Counted from the first letter of the stretch, positions 52,723 through 62,812 are shown. The stretch: 64,000 nt of DNA from DAOOVD01 sp035369845 (GCA_035369845.1 DAOOVD010000003.1:21804-85803), one strand, 5' to 3'. Numbers and translations: made by a program. Notes: generated by a model not told the origin, from the sequence alone.

Positions 52723-53172
52723 TTAAAGCTCCCTGCCCGCACGCTTTTTTACGGCAAACCTCGCGTTGACTCCAAACAAACCCCCTGCCGCCCCCGCCAT
52801 TCCGAAGATAAACTCGCGCACCGCAAGCCCCGGTACGGTATGGACCCCGGCTCCTCCGGCCATGAGCAGGGCGATTACGAGCAGCCCGTAGAGCATTCCC
52901 GCCAAAAACCCGTGCAGGAGCCCGAGCGAACCTGCGGCCCTGGCGCTCGCGAAACCGCCCAAAACAGCGCCAATGACCGAACTCGCAACCATAAAAGCAC
53001 TGAAATCGTAGACCGGCCCGGCAGTCAGTACGACCCACGAAAACATTAAGACGCAGGCGGCCACGGATGCGCTCAAAGCCCGGATAAGCCCCGTAAAAAC
53101 CGCTCCCGCTTTGACCCTTTGTGTTGCGGGAACCTCGCGCCTGGACCACCGCATAACGGTTATACCCTTCAT
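52723..53172 (-). CDS. TIGR04086-family membrane protein
   Basis: The 149-residue protein has four membrane segments (from GAVFTGLIRALSASVAACVLMF to REFIFGMAGAAGGLFGVNARFA), the TIGR04086 pattern of Clostridia. No function is known. ATG 53172 has GGGGGGCTG upstream. The gene is close to the valS T-box promoter but is transcribed as its own unit. Confidence 0.82.
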   Translation of the reverse strand: MKGITVMRWSRREVPATQRVKAGAVFTGLIRALSASVAACVLMFSWVVLTAGPVYDFSAFMVASSVIGAVLGGFASARAAGSLGLLHGFLAGMLYGLLVIALLMAGGAGVHTVPGLAVREFIFGMAGAAGGLFGVNARFAVKKRAGREL

Positions 53173-53304
53173 TCAGCAGCCCCCCAGTTTTATTTTTAAA
53201 TTTTATGCCGGTCGCAGAGTTTTATGCGGACAACTCCTCCCGCGCATTAAAACAGCCGGCACAAAATATTTTTTATTAAGGACCGATAACAGGGGGGCCG
53301 ATTG

Positions 53305-54588
53305 ATGAAAAAAAATATGAAATTTTTGATAATTCCGGTCTTGTTCCTGTTACTTTTTTGTTTTGTAGAACGGCACGGCCGCAGACGCGCCGCTCCCCCG
53401 ACAACCTGTTCCGTCAGGGTGCTGGAATCGCTGCGCTCGCCGTACTTTCTGCCGCAGTATCTGGCTCTGAACCTCGGCTTTTTCAAGGAACAAAACCTGG
53501 ACGTCATCATTTCCACCACCAGCCAGGAAGCGATACGGGCGGCGCTTTACGACGGACGAACGGACATAGCGCTTTGCGGGCTGCAAAAAATTATGTTTTA
53601 TCCCGGCGGCAACAATTTGCAGCCGAAAGTTTTTGCGACACTGGCTGCAAAAGACGGTTCCCTTCTGCTGACCAGGAAAGAAAACGGGAATTTTCAGTGG
53701 AAAAATCTGAAGGATAAGACCGTTATCGGGGGCTCCCACGACGACAGCTCCGAAATAGCCCTCGAGTACGTCCTGCGGCAGAACGGGCTGCCCCCCTACA
53801 GAGACGTCACAATTTACAACAATATCCCCGACAACCTGCGGATCGGCGCCTTTCGCGCGGGAACCGGCAACTACATCCAGTTGCTCGAGCCGGATGCCGC
53901 GCTGGCGGAATCAAAAGGGATCGGACAGGTGGCAGCCTCGGTCGGGGATGCTGCGGGGGAAATGATCGTTACCGCCTATGCGGCCCTTCCGGACTACATT
54001 GAAAAAAACCCGGAGGTGGTGCAAAAATTTGTGAACGCGATTTACAAGGCCCAGCTCTGGCTGAACCTGCACAGCCCGGCGGAAGCCGCGGAAGCAGTCG
54101 CCCCTTCATTTCCCAATCTGAACAAAGAGATCCTTTTAAAATCGATCGAACGCTACCGCACTCTCGGAATATGGGCGGACAATCCGCTTGTGCCCGTGCA
54201 GTCCTTCGAAAGGTTTCACTCCGCGGCGAGACAGGCCGGCGAGATTCCCTTCCCGGTTACCTATGAATCAACGGTTGTAAACGATTTTGCCCGGCAGGCC
54301 GTCGAAACCGTGGTATACGTGCCGGAAGAAAAGGCCGCGAAAAAATTCTTTTTTGGTTTTTTGAGAATTAAGTTTCCGGAACCATCCCTACTTGTCAACC
54401 CACCGGCCGATTATCCTGAGCAGTTCTTCCCTGCCCAGACCGGTTTCGGCGGAAAAAGGAACGAGCGGGTCCTCACCGCTCAGGGGCAGGGTTTCCCCGA
54501 TTACTTTCAGGGATTGCAGGAGTTTCGACCTGGAAAGCTTGTCCGCCTTGGTGGCCGCCACGGCCGCGGGGATCCCGCTGTGCCTTAG
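53305..54588 (+). CDS. Orphan ABC-type substrate-binding protein (NMT1/SsuA-like) that overlaps engB
   Basis: After an N-terminal hydrophobic signal (FLIIPVLFLLLFC; no standard lipobox) the protein matches the NMT1/THI5/SsuA-like family: SPYFLPQYLALNLGFFKEQNLDVII, then ALYDGRTDIALCG, then a two-lobe fold ending near VVNDFARQAVETVVYV. Family-like sequence ends around residue 355. The frame continues 70 codons through DNA antisense to engB, so it overlaps that gene by about 200 bases. No permease or ATPase gene is nearby. The ligand is unknown; nitrate, taurine, sulfonates and thiamine precursors are typical. ATG 53305 has AGGGGGG 8 bases upstream. Confidence 0.82.
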   Translation: MKKNMKFLIIPVLFLLLFCFVERHGRRRAAPPTTCSVRVLESLRSPYFLPQYLALNLGFFKEQNLDVIISTTSQEAIRAALYDGRTDIALCGLQKIMFYPGGNNLQPKVFATLAAKDGSLLLTRKENGNFQWKNLKDKTVIGGSHDDSSEIALEYVLRQNGLPPYRDVTIYNNIPDNLRIGAFRAGTGNYIQLLEPDAALAESKGIGQVAASVGDAAGEMIVTAYAALPDYIEKNPEVVQKFVNAIYKAQLWLNLHSPAEAAEAVAPSFPNLNKEILLKSIERYRTLGIWADNPLVPVQSFERFHSAARQAGEIPFPVTYESTVVNDFARQAVETVVYVPEEKAAKKFFFGFLRIKFPEPSLLVNPPADYPEQFFPAQTGFGGKRNERVLTAQGQGFPDYFQGLQEFRPGKLVRLGGRHGRGDPAVP

Positions 54589-54975
54589 CCATTTGTACAT
54601 CTGCCTGTCCTGGTCCGTGGGGGGATGGCGGCTGTCAACCAAAAGCACCACGCCTTTGAGATTGTCTCTGGAGTTCAGGTACTCCTCCACCATCTTCTTC
54701 CATCTTTCCCTCTCCGCTGCCGATACCTTTGCATACCCGTAGCCGGGCAGGTCGACCAGCCGGAAAGCCCCGTTGACCAGAAAGAAGTTTATCAGACGGG
54801 TGCGGCCGGGGGTGTTGCTGGTGCGGGCCAGTCCTTTCCTGTTCACGAGCCTGTTTAAAAGAGAAGACTTCCCTACATTAGAACGCCCGGCCAGGGCGAC
54901 TTCCGGAAGCCCCCCGGCCGGGTAATCTGCTGCTTTCACCGCGCTGGTCACAAAATCGGCACTTTTGATTTTCAT
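54388..54975 (-). CDS. engB: Ribosome biogenesis GTPase EngB (YsxC/YihA)
   Basis: The 195-residue GTPase has GRSNVGKSSLLN (G1), LVDLPGYGYAKV (G3) and TKADKLSRSK (G4). It helps late 50S subunit assembly. The start overlaps the lon stop by 4 bases, matching the lon-engB order of Bacillus. Its 3' 200 bases are overlapped by the convergent substrate-binding protein frame. Confidence 0.97.
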   Translation of the reverse strand: MKIKSADFVTSAVKAADYPAGGLPEVALAGRSNVGKSSLLNRLVNRKGLARTSNTPGRTRLINFFLVNGAFRLVDLPGYGYAKVSAAERERWKKMVEEYLNSRDNLKGVVLLVDSRHPPTDQDRQMYKWLRHSGIPAAVAATKADKLSRSKLLQSLKVIGETLPLSGEDPLVPFSAETGLGREELLRIIGRWVDK

Positions 54976-57386
54976 GATGAAGAGATCTGGGCTCCCCCTT
55001 CATTTACGACAGCCGGCTGGTAGGCGGGCGGAGGAACAACCCCGGCGTCCGCGGGAACGCCGCCGGACACGAATTTTTCGGAAAGGGCGACCTCCAGCAC
55101 CTGATCCATATGGTCCACCATGACAAATTCAAGTTTATCCTTGACTTTTTTCGGTATCTCGTCGAGGTCCTTCTTATTGTCTTTCGGTAAAATCACTGTC
55201 CTTATGCCGGCCCGGTGCGCCGCCAGCACCTTCTCCTTTATTCCGCCCACGGGGAGCACCCTGCCCCTCAAGGTTATTTCCCCGGTCATAGCCACGTCGT
55301 GCCGCACCTTGCGCCCGGTAACGGCAGAGGCGAGGGCACACGCCATGGTTATTCCGGCGGAAGGGCCGTCCTTGGGAGTGGCCCCTTCGGGCACGTGTAT
55401 GTGAATATCCTGCTTGTCGTAGAACTCCTCGCTGAGGCCGAGTTCCTCCCCGCGCCTGCGGATGTAGCTGTAGCTCGCCTGAGCGGATTCCTTCATAACG
55501 TCACCAAGCTTGCCGGTAAGGGTCAACCGGCCTGAACCCCTGTAAATCGTAACTTCTATAGCCAAAGTATCGCCGCCGGACTCGGTCCAGGCCAGGCCCG
55601 TGGCCACACCCACCTGGTCGTCCTGCTCGGCCTGGCCGTAGCGGAAGCGGGGAGTGCCCAGGAACTGGTTTAAATTGAGCGGGGTAACCTGAACTTTTTT
55701 GGTTTTTTCAGAAACAATCTGTTTTGCGGTCTTGCGGCAGATTGTAGCGATTTGCCTTTCCAGGTTGCGCACGCCCGACTCGCGGGTGTATTCGCGGATA
55801 ATCCTGCGAATGGTGTTTTCGGTCATCTTCAGCATATCCTTGTTCAGGCCGTGCTCTTTAAGCTGCTTGGGCAACAGGTGCCGCACCGCGATCTGTACCT
55901 TTTCCTCCTCCGTATAGCCGGAAAGGTAGATTATTTCCATCCTGTCCTGCAGCGGCCGGGGGATATTGTGCTGAAGGTTGGCGGTGGTTATGAACATTAC
56001 ATTGGACAGATCGAAGGGCGCTTCGATGTAATGGTCGCTGAAGGAGTTGTTCTGCTCAGGGTCAAGCACTTCCAGAAGCGCCGCGGACGGGTCCCCGCGA
56101 AAGTCCATGCTCATTTTGTCTATTTCGTCAAGCAAAAATACCGGATTTTTGGAACCCGCCTGACGCATGCCCTGAATGATCCTGCCCGGCATGGCGCCGA
56201 CATAAGTGCGCCGGTGACCGCGGATCTCGGCTTCATCCCGCACACCGCCCAGAGACATGCGGATGAATTTCCGCTCCAGAGCGCGCGCGATGGAACGGCC
56301 CAGCGACGTCTTGCCGACACCCGGCGGACCGACAAAGCAAATTATCGGGCCCTTCATCTTCCTGGCGAGTTTGCGGATGGCAAGGTACTCCAGGATACGC
56401 TCCTTTACGGTTTTCAAACCATAGTGGTCTTCTTCGAGAATGGTTTCGGCGGCCTTGATGTCCAGGCGGTCTCTCGTGCCCTTGTTCCACGGCAGGGACA
56501 GCAGCCAGTCGAGGTAATTGCGGACGACCGCCGCCTCGGCGGCCATCGGGGGCATTTTTTCAAGGCGCTCCACTTCCTTCAGCGCCTTTTCCTCTACCTC
56601 CTTGGGCAGTTTGGCTTCGGCGATCTTCTCCCGCAGTTCCTCGCCCTCAGCCATCCTTTCATCCTTTTCGCCGAGTTCGCGCTGGATCGCCTTCATCTGC
56701 TCCCGCAGGTAATACTCCTTCTGGGTCTTCTCCATCTGCTTGCGCACCCTGATATTTATCTTGCGCTCCAGTTCGACAATCTCAAGCTCTTTGGCCACTA
56801 TGGCGCACAGCTTTTCCAGGCGCTGAATGATATCGACGGCTTCAAGAATGGCCTGTTTGTCCTCTATGCGCAGGGCCAGGTGGGATGCTATGATATCAGC
56901 CAGGCGGCCCGGCTCCTCCAGGTTGACTACGGAAACCACGGTTTCGGGCGGAATACGCTTGGACAGCTTGACGTACTGTTCGAACTGGTAAACCAGGCTG
57001 CGCATCAGCGCCTCGATTTCACTTGTCTTTGGGAATTCCTCGGAGTACTGTTCGACTTCCACCAGAAAGTGGGGCTCGTAGGCGACAAAGCGGCGGGCCT
57101 TTGCCCTGGCTATGCCTTCCACCAGCACCCTGATGGTCCCTCCCGGCAACTTCAAAAGCTGCTTGACTTCGGCGACGGTACCGATTTTATAAATATCATC
57201 TTCGCCCGGGTCGTCGGTCTGCGCCTCTTTCTGAGTGGAGAGAAAAATTATCCGGTCCTGGATCATGGCCTCTTCTATGGCATGCACGGATTTTTCACGG
57301 CCCACGTCGAGATGGATTACCATGTAAGGGAAAACCAGTATGCCCCTCAAAGGAAGCAATGGCAGAATTTTCAGTTCCGTCTTCAA
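54972..57386 (-). CDS. lon: ATP-dependent protease La (Lon)
   Basis: The 804-residue protein has the N-terminal substrate domain (LPLLPLRGILVFPYMVIHLDVGREKSV), an AAA+ domain with GPPGVGKTSLGRSIA, and a proteolytic domain with the catalytic Ser in DGPSAGITMACAL and a Lys downstream. It degrades misfolded and regulatory proteins. TTG start behind AAGGGGG. It is followed by engB. Confidence 0.98.
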   Translation of the reverse strand: MKTELKILPLLPLRGILVFPYMVIHLDVGREKSVHAIEEAMIQDRIIFLSTQKEAQTDDPGEDDIYKIGTVAEVKQLLKLPGGTIRVLVEGIARAKARRFVAYEPHFLVEVEQYSEEFPKTSEIEALMRSLVYQFEQYVKLSKRIPPETVVSVVNLEEPGRLADIIASHLALRIEDKQAILEAVDIIQRLEKLCAIVAKELEIVELERKINIRVRKQMEKTQKEYYLREQMKAIQRELGEKDERMAEGEELREKIAEAKLPKEVEEKALKEVERLEKMPPMAAEAAVVRNYLDWLLSLPWNKGTRDRLDIKAAETILEEDHYGLKTVKERILEYLAIRKLARKMKGPIICFVGPPGVGKTSLGRSIARALERKFIRMSLGGVRDEAEIRGHRRTYVGAMPGRIIQGMRQAGSKNPVFLLDEIDKMSMDFRGDPSAALLEVLDPEQNNSFSDHYIEAPFDLSNVMFITTANLQHNIPRPLQDRMEIIYLSGYTEEEKVQIAVRHLLPKQLKEHGLNKDMLKMTENTIRRIIREYTRESGVRNLERQIATICRKTAKQIVSEKTKKVQVTPLNLNQFLGTPRFRYGQAEQDDQVGVATGLAWTESGGDTLAIEVTIYRGSGRLTLTGKLGDVMKESAQASYSYIRRRGEELGLSEEFYDKQDIHIHVPEGATPKDGPSAGITMACALASAVTGRKVRHDVAMTGEITLRGRVLPVGGIKEKVLAAHRAGIRTVILPKDNKKDLDEIPKKVKDKLEFVMVDHMDQVLEVALSEKFVSGGVPADAGVVPPPAYQPAVVNEGGAQISSS

Positions 57387-57507
57387 AGCTGCGCCCCCTT
57401 TTCACCACAATGCTGCTTTTACTGTCTTGTCGTGCGTGTAAAATTTGTGTTTTTATTTTATCATAAAAGTTAGAAACACGGCTATAGCAATAATTAGCAC
57501 GAATACT

Positions 57508-57529
57508 AAGAAACCCGGCATTTGCCGGG
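57508..57529 (-). terminator. Terminator after lonB
   Basis: On the minus strand CCCGGC (57529-57524) pairs with GCCGGG (57519-57514) with a short loop, followed by TTTCTTAG. It lies 33 bases behind the lonB stop. Confidence 0.75.
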
Positions 57530-57561
57530 CTATTTCCTGCAGAATGGCTTTTTTTGAAAAA

Positions 57562-59283
57562 TTATTTCGTCAGCGCCTTGCCTCCGGCAAAACCGGAAGC
57601 GCTCAGCACATCCAGCGGAACGGCAACGGTCAGTTCCGTCTTTTTTTCAAGCGCTGGCGGTGAGAGCAGGGCCGCTCTGATCACTTCCTCCAGCCGCTCC
57701 GCCGGAATTATCTCCACCCCGTCGTATTCCTTGAATATCTCCTGGTAATTCTCCGACGGGATGATCACCTTTGCGGCACCGGCGCGGCGGGCCGCTTCCA
57801 CCTTGGCCACAATTCCCCCGACCGGCTTGAGGGCGCCGTGGATGGACACCTCTCCGGTCATGGCGACGTTGTTGTCAACCTGAAGCCCCATAATTGCGGA
57901 GTACACCGCGGTGGCGATGGTTACTCCCGCGGACGGCCCGTCGGTGGGCGCACCTCCCGGAAAATTGATATGGATGTCGTAATCGCGCGGGTCTACTTCA
58001 AGTGTCCGGCGAAGCACGGTGAGGACGTTGTCCACAGAGCTCTTCGCCATGCTTTTGCGCCGCACGGTTCTGCCGCCGCCGCAGATCTCCTCCTCTTCAA
58101 CCATGCCGGTCACCGTTACCTTCCCCTTTCCGCGCAATACCTTAAAAGCACTGGCTTCAACCTCGATCAGGACGCCCATGTTCGGACCGTAGACAGCCAA
58201 CCCGTTGACAAGGCCCACCTGCGGCACGGGCGGTATTTTTTTCTCCGGCCTCGGTGCGTACCGGCCGCTGTGGACAACCCATTCGATATCGGCAATTTTG
58301 ATTTCATTCCGCTCCTCAGTAATGGCAATCCCGGCGGCAAGCTGGATGATGTTGACCGCTTCACGCCCGTTCGTCACGTATTTCTTTACGACCTCGACGG
58401 CTCCCGGCTCCAGAAACATACCGATCTTGTGCACCGCGTTCAGGGCAATCTTTTCAATTTCTTCCGGCAGGAGCTGCCGGAAGAAGATTTCCAGGCAGCG
58501 GGAGCGAATGGCTGGAGCAATTTGCTCGGGCTCGCGGGTGGTGGCCCCCACCATGCGGAAGTCCGCCGGCAGGCCGTTTTGAAAGATGTCGTGTATATGC
58601 GCTGGGATATTGGTATCCTCGGAATTATAATAGGCGCTCTCCAGGAGGACCTTGCGGTCTTCCATCACTTTTAAAAGCTTGTTTATCTGAGTCGGATGAA
58701 GTTCTCCGATTTCGTCGATAAAGAGGATTCCTCCGTGGGCTTTGGTTACCGCGCCCGCCTTGGGCTGCGGAATGCCGGCCATGCCCATTGGACCCGCTCC
58801 CTGGTAAATCGGGTCATGCACGGAGCCGATCAGCGGATCGGCTATGCCCCGCTCGTCAAAGCGGGCGATTGTCGCGTCGATTTCAATAAATTTTGCGTCC
58901 TCCTTGAAAGGTGAGACGGGATTTTTCTTTGCCTCTTCCAGAACGACCCTGGCCGCCGCCGTCTTACCCACGCCGGGCGGGCCGTAAATAATCACATGCT
59001 GCGGGTTGGGTCCGCACAGAGCGGCCCTCAGGGACTTCAAACCTTCCGCCTGACCGATGATTTCATTGAAAGAAGTTGGGCGGGTCTTTTCCGAAAGCGG
59101 CTCGGTCAACGAGATGGAGCGCATTTTCTGAAGCTTTTCAAGTTCTTTCCTCGACTCTTTTTCAACGACTATCTTATTGCCCTGCTGCGCTTTCAGCAGG
59201 TTCCAGAAATAGAGCCCGATGACGACGGCGAAAAAGACCTGAACAAAAGTCAAAATGCTTCCCAAGCCGTAAAACTCCCCCAC
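57562..59283 (-). CDS. lonB: Sporulation-associated protease LonB
   Basis: The 573-residue protein has one N-terminal membrane segment (ILTFVQVFFAVVIGLYFW), then an AAA+ domain (GPPGVGKTAAARVVLEEA) and a Lon-type proteolytic domain (DGPSAGVTIATAVYSAI). It lacks the Lon N-terminal domain. This is the LonB form of spore formers, transcribed in the forespore in Bacillus. GTG start behind AGGAGGGAG. It follows clpX and precedes lon. Confidence 0.95.
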   Translation of the reverse strand: MGEFYGLGSILTFVQVFFAVVIGLYFWNLLKAQQGNKIVVEKESRKELEKLQKMRSISLTEPLSEKTRPTSFNEIIGQAEGLKSLRAALCGPNPQHVIIYGPPGVGKTAAARVVLEEAKKNPVSPFKEDAKFIEIDATIARFDERGIADPLIGSVHDPIYQGAGPMGMAGIPQPKAGAVTKAHGGILFIDEIGELHPTQINKLLKVMEDRKVLLESAYYNSEDTNIPAHIHDIFQNGLPADFRMVGATTREPEQIAPAIRSRCLEIFFRQLLPEEIEKIALNAVHKIGMFLEPGAVEVVKKYVTNGREAVNIIQLAAGIAITEERNEIKIADIEWVVHSGRYAPRPEKKIPPVPQVGLVNGLAVYGPNMGVLIEVEASAFKVLRGKGKVTVTGMVEEEEICGGGRTVRRKSMAKSSVDNVLTVLRRTLEVDPRDYDIHINFPGGAPTDGPSAGVTIATAVYSAIMGLQVDNNVAMTGEVSIHGALKPVGGIVAKVEAARRAGAAKVIIPSENYQEIFKEYDGVEIIPAERLEEVIRAALLSPPALEKKTELTVAVPLDVLSASGFAGGKALTK

Positions 59284-59383
59284 TTTGCTCCCTCCTAAAA
59301 AAGCTCCTGACCTTTAGTATTGCTAAGTTTTTCAAATTTTAACCTTGATTGCTTTAAAAAGATTGGTAAGCATTGCGGAGAAA

Positions 59384-59411
59384 TAAAAAATCCCGGCCCA
59401 AAAAAGCCGGG
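59384..59411 (-). terminator. Terminator of the clpP-clpX transcript
   Basis: On the minus strand CCCGGC (59411-59406) pairs with GCCGGG (59397-59392), followed by ATTTTTTATT. It lies 17 bases behind the clpX stop. Confidence 0.82.
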
Positions 59412-59428
59412 GGGTTCGAAACAGCTTT

Positions 59429-60679
59429 TTATGCCGTTTCCTCCTTTTTCTTCTTGCGGTCCACCGCAATGATTCTCGGCAGCTCTTTGCGCAGAATCGT
59501 TTCCCTGGTAACGGTGCACTTGGCTATATCGCTGCGCGACGGGATATCGTACATCACATCCAGCATGACTTCCTCGAGAATCGCCCGCAGGCCGCGGGCG
59601 CCGGTATTCCGCTTGAGCGCCTCCTCCGCAACAGCCTTCAGGGCGTCCTGGGTGAAGTCCAGGGCCACGCCGTCCAGCTCGAACAGTTTTTCGTACTGTT
59701 TGACCAGGGCGTTTCTCGGTTCGGTCAGGATCCGGATCAGGGCATCCTCGTCCAGGGCGTCCAGGGTGACGATAACCGGGAGCCTGCCTACAAACTCCGG
59801 AATCAGACCGTATTTCAAAAGGTCTTCGGGCAGAATTTTCCTCAGGATCTCGCCGATTTTTTGTTCCTTTCTGGCTTTGATATCCGCGCCGAAACCCATT
59901 GACTTCTTGCCGATCCTGTTCAGGATGATCTTTTCTATCCCGTCAAACGCCCCGCCGCAGATAAAGAGTATGTTCGTGGTGTCCAGTTGAATAAACTCCT
60001 GGTGCGGGTGTTTCCGACCGCCTTGCGGAGGCACGCTTGCCACGGTGCCTTCAAGTATTTTCAAAAGCGCCTGCTGGACGCCCTCGCCGGAGACGTCCCT
60101 GGTAATGGACGGGTTTTCCGACTTGCGGGCGATCTTGTCGACCTCGTCAATGTATACAATGCCTTTCTCAGCTTTCTCGACATCATAGTCCGCCGCCTGA
60201 ATGAGTTTAAGCAGGATATTTTCCACATCCTCGCCGACGTAACCGGCTTCGGTAAGGGAGGTGGCGTCGGCAATGGCGAAGGGCACGTTCAAAAGGCGCG
60301 CCAACGTCTGGGCCAGCAGGGTTTTCCCGCTGCCTGTCGGGCCCAGCATGACAATGTTGCTCTTCTGCAGTTCCACATCGTCAATCTTGCCGCCCAGGTT
60401 TATTCTCTTGTAATGGTTGTAGACAGCCACGGCAAGGGTCTTCTTGGCTTCCTCCTGGCCGATGACGTACTGGTCCAGAATTTCTTTTATTTCCTTCGGC
60501 TTCGGAATATCGCCGAGGTCGAGGCTCAAGTCTTCACTGAGCTCTTCCTCGATGATTTCGTTGCAGAGTTCTATGCACTCATCGCAGATGTACACACCGG
60601 GACCGGCGACCAGCTTTTTGACCTGGTCCTGGAGCTTGCCGCAGAAAGAGCACTTCAATTGCCCCTTGTCGCTGAACAT
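59429..60679 (-). CDS. clpX: ClpX unfoldase
   Basis: The 416-residue protein has the N-terminal zinc finger (CSFCGK ... CDECIELC), Walker A GPTGSGKTLLAQ, Walker B VYIDEVDKI, and the sensor and loop regions (GEGVQQALLKILEGTVASVPPQGGRKHPHQE). It unfolds substrates and feeds them into ClpP. ATG 60679 has AGAGGTGG upstream; longer readings run into the clpP gene end. Confidence 0.98.
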   Translation of the reverse strand: MFSDKGQLKCSFCGKLQDQVKKLVAGPGVYICDECIELCNEIIEEELSEDLSLDLGDIPKPKEIKEILDQYVIGQEEAKKTLAVAVYNHYKRINLGGKIDDVELQKSNIVMLGPTGSGKTLLAQTLARLLNVPFAIADATSLTEAGYVGEDVENILLKLIQAADYDVEKAEKGIVYIDEVDKIARKSENPSITRDVSGEGVQQALLKILEGTVASVPPQGGRKHPHQEFIQLDTTNILFICGGAFDGIEKIILNRIGKKSMGFGADIKARKEQKIGEILRKILPEDLLKYGLIPEFVGRLPVIVTLDALDEDALIRILTEPRNALVKQYEKLFELDGVALDFTQDALKAVAEEALKRNTGARGLRAILEEVMLDVMYDIPSRSDIAKCTVTRETILRKELPRIIAVDRKKKKEETA

Positions 60680-60692
60680 GTTACCACCTCTT

Positions 60693-61283
60693 TTACCTTT
60701 GCTTCCTGACATCAAACACCTCGTCGATAATCCCGTATTCTTTGGCCTCCCGGGCCGACATGAAATAATCCCGCTCGCTGTCCCGGGCAATCTTGTCTAG
60801 CGGCTGACCGGTGTGCTTGGAAAGGATCTCGTTCAAAAACTCCCTCATCCGCAAAATTTCTTTGGCGTGAATTTCTATATCCGTTGCCTGTCCCTGCACC
60901 CCGCCCATGGGCTGGTGGATCAGGATCCTTGAATACGGGAGGGAGTAGCGTTTCCCTTTCGCCCCGGCGGCGAGAAGGACCGAAGCCATGCTGGCGGCCT
61001 GCCCCAGGCAGATGGTCGAAACGTCCGGACGAACGTACTGCATGGTATCGTAGATGGCCATCCCGGCCGTTACAACCCCTCCAGGAGAGTTAATGTAAAA
61101 ATGAATGTCTTTTTCCGGATCTTCCGCCTCCAGAAAAAGCAGTTGTGCGATAATCAAATTGGCCGCGGTGTCATCAATTGGGCCGCCCAGAAAAACAATG
61201 CGGTCTTTCAGCAGCCTGGAATAAATGTCGTAAGCGCGCTCACCGCGGTTGGTCTGCTCCACTACAATCGGCACCAGGTTCAA
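60693..61283 (-). CDS. clpP: ClpP protease
   Basis: The 196-residue protein has the catalytic triad: Ser in GQAASMASVLLAAG, His in ILIHQPMGG and Asp in ARDSERDYF. TTG 61283 is chosen because CAGGAGG lies about 8 bases upstream and gives the family length. It pairs with ClpX, encoded 13 bases downstream. Confidence 0.98.
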   Translation of the reverse strand: MNLVPIVVEQTNRGERAYDIYSRLLKDRIVFLGGPIDDTAANLIIAQLLFLEAEDPEKDIHFYINSPGGVVTAGMAIYDTMQYVRPDVSTICLGQAASMASVLLAAGAKGKRYSLPYSRILIHQPMGGVQGQATDIEIHAKEILRMREFLNEILSKHTGQPLDKIARDSERDYFMSAREAKEYGIIDEVFDVRKQR

Positions 61284-61341
61284 GAAACCGACCTCCTGTA
61301 TCAATAAGTTCAGGGGAAATCTTCATGTCTTTTAAATATAA

Positions 61342-62655
61342 CTATTCCGAGGCTTCTTCATTGGTTCCCCCGGTGAAAACGGCGTTGTCGACCAGAAACT
61401 GCGTGGTTTTTTCCCTCACTATCCCTTCGCTGATATAGACCAGCTCGCCTTCCTGCTCAACCTTTTTGCGAAACTCCCCGGGATCCTGGTTGTAATGCGC
61501 GGCGATTTTTTCTATCTCTTTATTGATTTCTTCTTCAGTGGCGGTAATATTCTCCGCCTTCGCTATGGCTTCCATCACCAGCGAGGTTTTCACCCTGAGC
61601 AGCGCCTCCGGACGCATGCTGGCCCGCAATTCCTCCATGGTACCACCGGTGAATTTCAGGTAGTCGCTCATGGAGATTCCCTGGGCGGCAAGGCGCGTTT
61701 CCATGTTGTAAATACCCTCGTTGATACTGTTATCAATCATTACGTCGGGGATTTCAACCTCCGCGTTCTCCGCCGCAGTGTTGACCAGTTCCCGCCTGAC
61801 CTGGAGCTTGGCCCTGGTTTCAGCGGCCTGCTTTAATTTATTCGATATGTCATTCCTTAATTCCTCCAGGGTGTCAAACTCGCTTACATCCCTGGCAAAC
61901 TCGTCGTCCAACGGGGCGATTTCCTTTCTTTTGATTTCCTTCACCGTAACGGTGAATACCGCTTCCTTTCCGGCCAAATCCTCCTTATAGTCCCCGGGAA
62001 AGGTCACTTTCACCTCGCCGGTTTCGCCGACCGACATTCCGGCAACCTGGTCCTCGAAACCTTCCACAAAGGAGCCGGAACCTATCTCGAGGGAAAAGTC
62101 CCTGGCCTCTCCTCCTTTGAAGGGAACGCCGTCAATTTTACCCAAAAAGTCTATAACGGCGATGTCACCTTTTTCAACTTTCCCATTTTCCAGTGAGACA
62201 AGCTTGGCATGCCGGTTTCGCAGCTTTTCCAGCTCTCCGTCGACGTCTTCGTCAGTCACCTCAGTGGAGGGTTTTGTAACTTCCAGCCCTTTATACCGGC
62301 CAAGCTTGACTTCCGGTTTCACCTGTACGGTTGCCTTAAAAACCACGGGCTTGCCTTCCTCAGCCTGCACCACCTCGAACTTCGGCTTGTCGACAGGCTC
62401 GATCCCGGTGTCTTTTACTGCCTGAAGATACGATTCGGGAACGAGAAAATCCATTGCTTCTTCCAAAAGGGCGCCTTTCCCGATATAGCGCTCGAGAATC
62501 GGTCTCGGTGTCTTACCCTTGCGGAAGCCTGGAACGTTGACGTTTTTCACAAGCTTGCGATAAGCCTTTTCAACAGCCTGCGAGAACTGCTCCGCGTCGA
62601 TCTCTATCTCCAGGAGAACGGTGTTTTTTTCTATCCTTTCCGCGTTAGCTTTCAT
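61342..62655 (-). CDS. tig: Trigger factor
   Basis: The 437-residue protein has the ribosome-binding domain with GFRKGKTPR (the signature loop), the peptidyl-prolyl isomerase domain (residues 160-245, KGDIAVIDFLGKIDGVPFKGGEARDF), and a long helical C-terminal domain. It is the first chaperone met by nascent chains. It leads the tig-clpP-clpX-lonB-lon-engB cluster. Confidence 0.97.
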   Translation of the reverse strand: MKANAERIEKNTVLLEIEIDAEQFSQAVEKAYRKLVKNVNVPGFRKGKTPRPILERYIGKGALLEEAMDFLVPESYLQAVKDTGIEPVDKPKFEVVQAEEGKPVVFKATVQVKPEVKLGRYKGLEVTKPSTEVTDEDVDGELEKLRNRHAKLVSLENGKVEKGDIAVIDFLGKIDGVPFKGGEARDFSLEIGSGSFVEGFEDQVAGMSVGETGEVKVTFPGDYKEDLAGKEAVFTVTVKEIKRKEIAPLDDEFARDVSEFDTLEELRNDISNKLKQAAETRAKLQVRRELVNTAAENAEVEIPDVMIDNSINEGIYNMETRLAAQGISMSDYLKFTGGTMEELRASMRPEALLRVKTSLVMEAIAKAENITATEEEINKEIEKIAAHYNQDPGEFRKKVEQEGELVYISEGIVREKTTQFLVDNAVFTGGTNEEASE

Positions 62656-62812
62656 ATATGCTCCCCCTTATAATGTTGAATTATTTTGTATTGCTGTTGG
62701 AAAAGTTACACCGCTCCCGGCTGACAGTAATTACCACCGAAATCAACAGTAATATTGTAACCAATTTTAAAAGATTATTCTATAGTTCCGGTTTTTTTCC
62801 TTTAAGACAACC

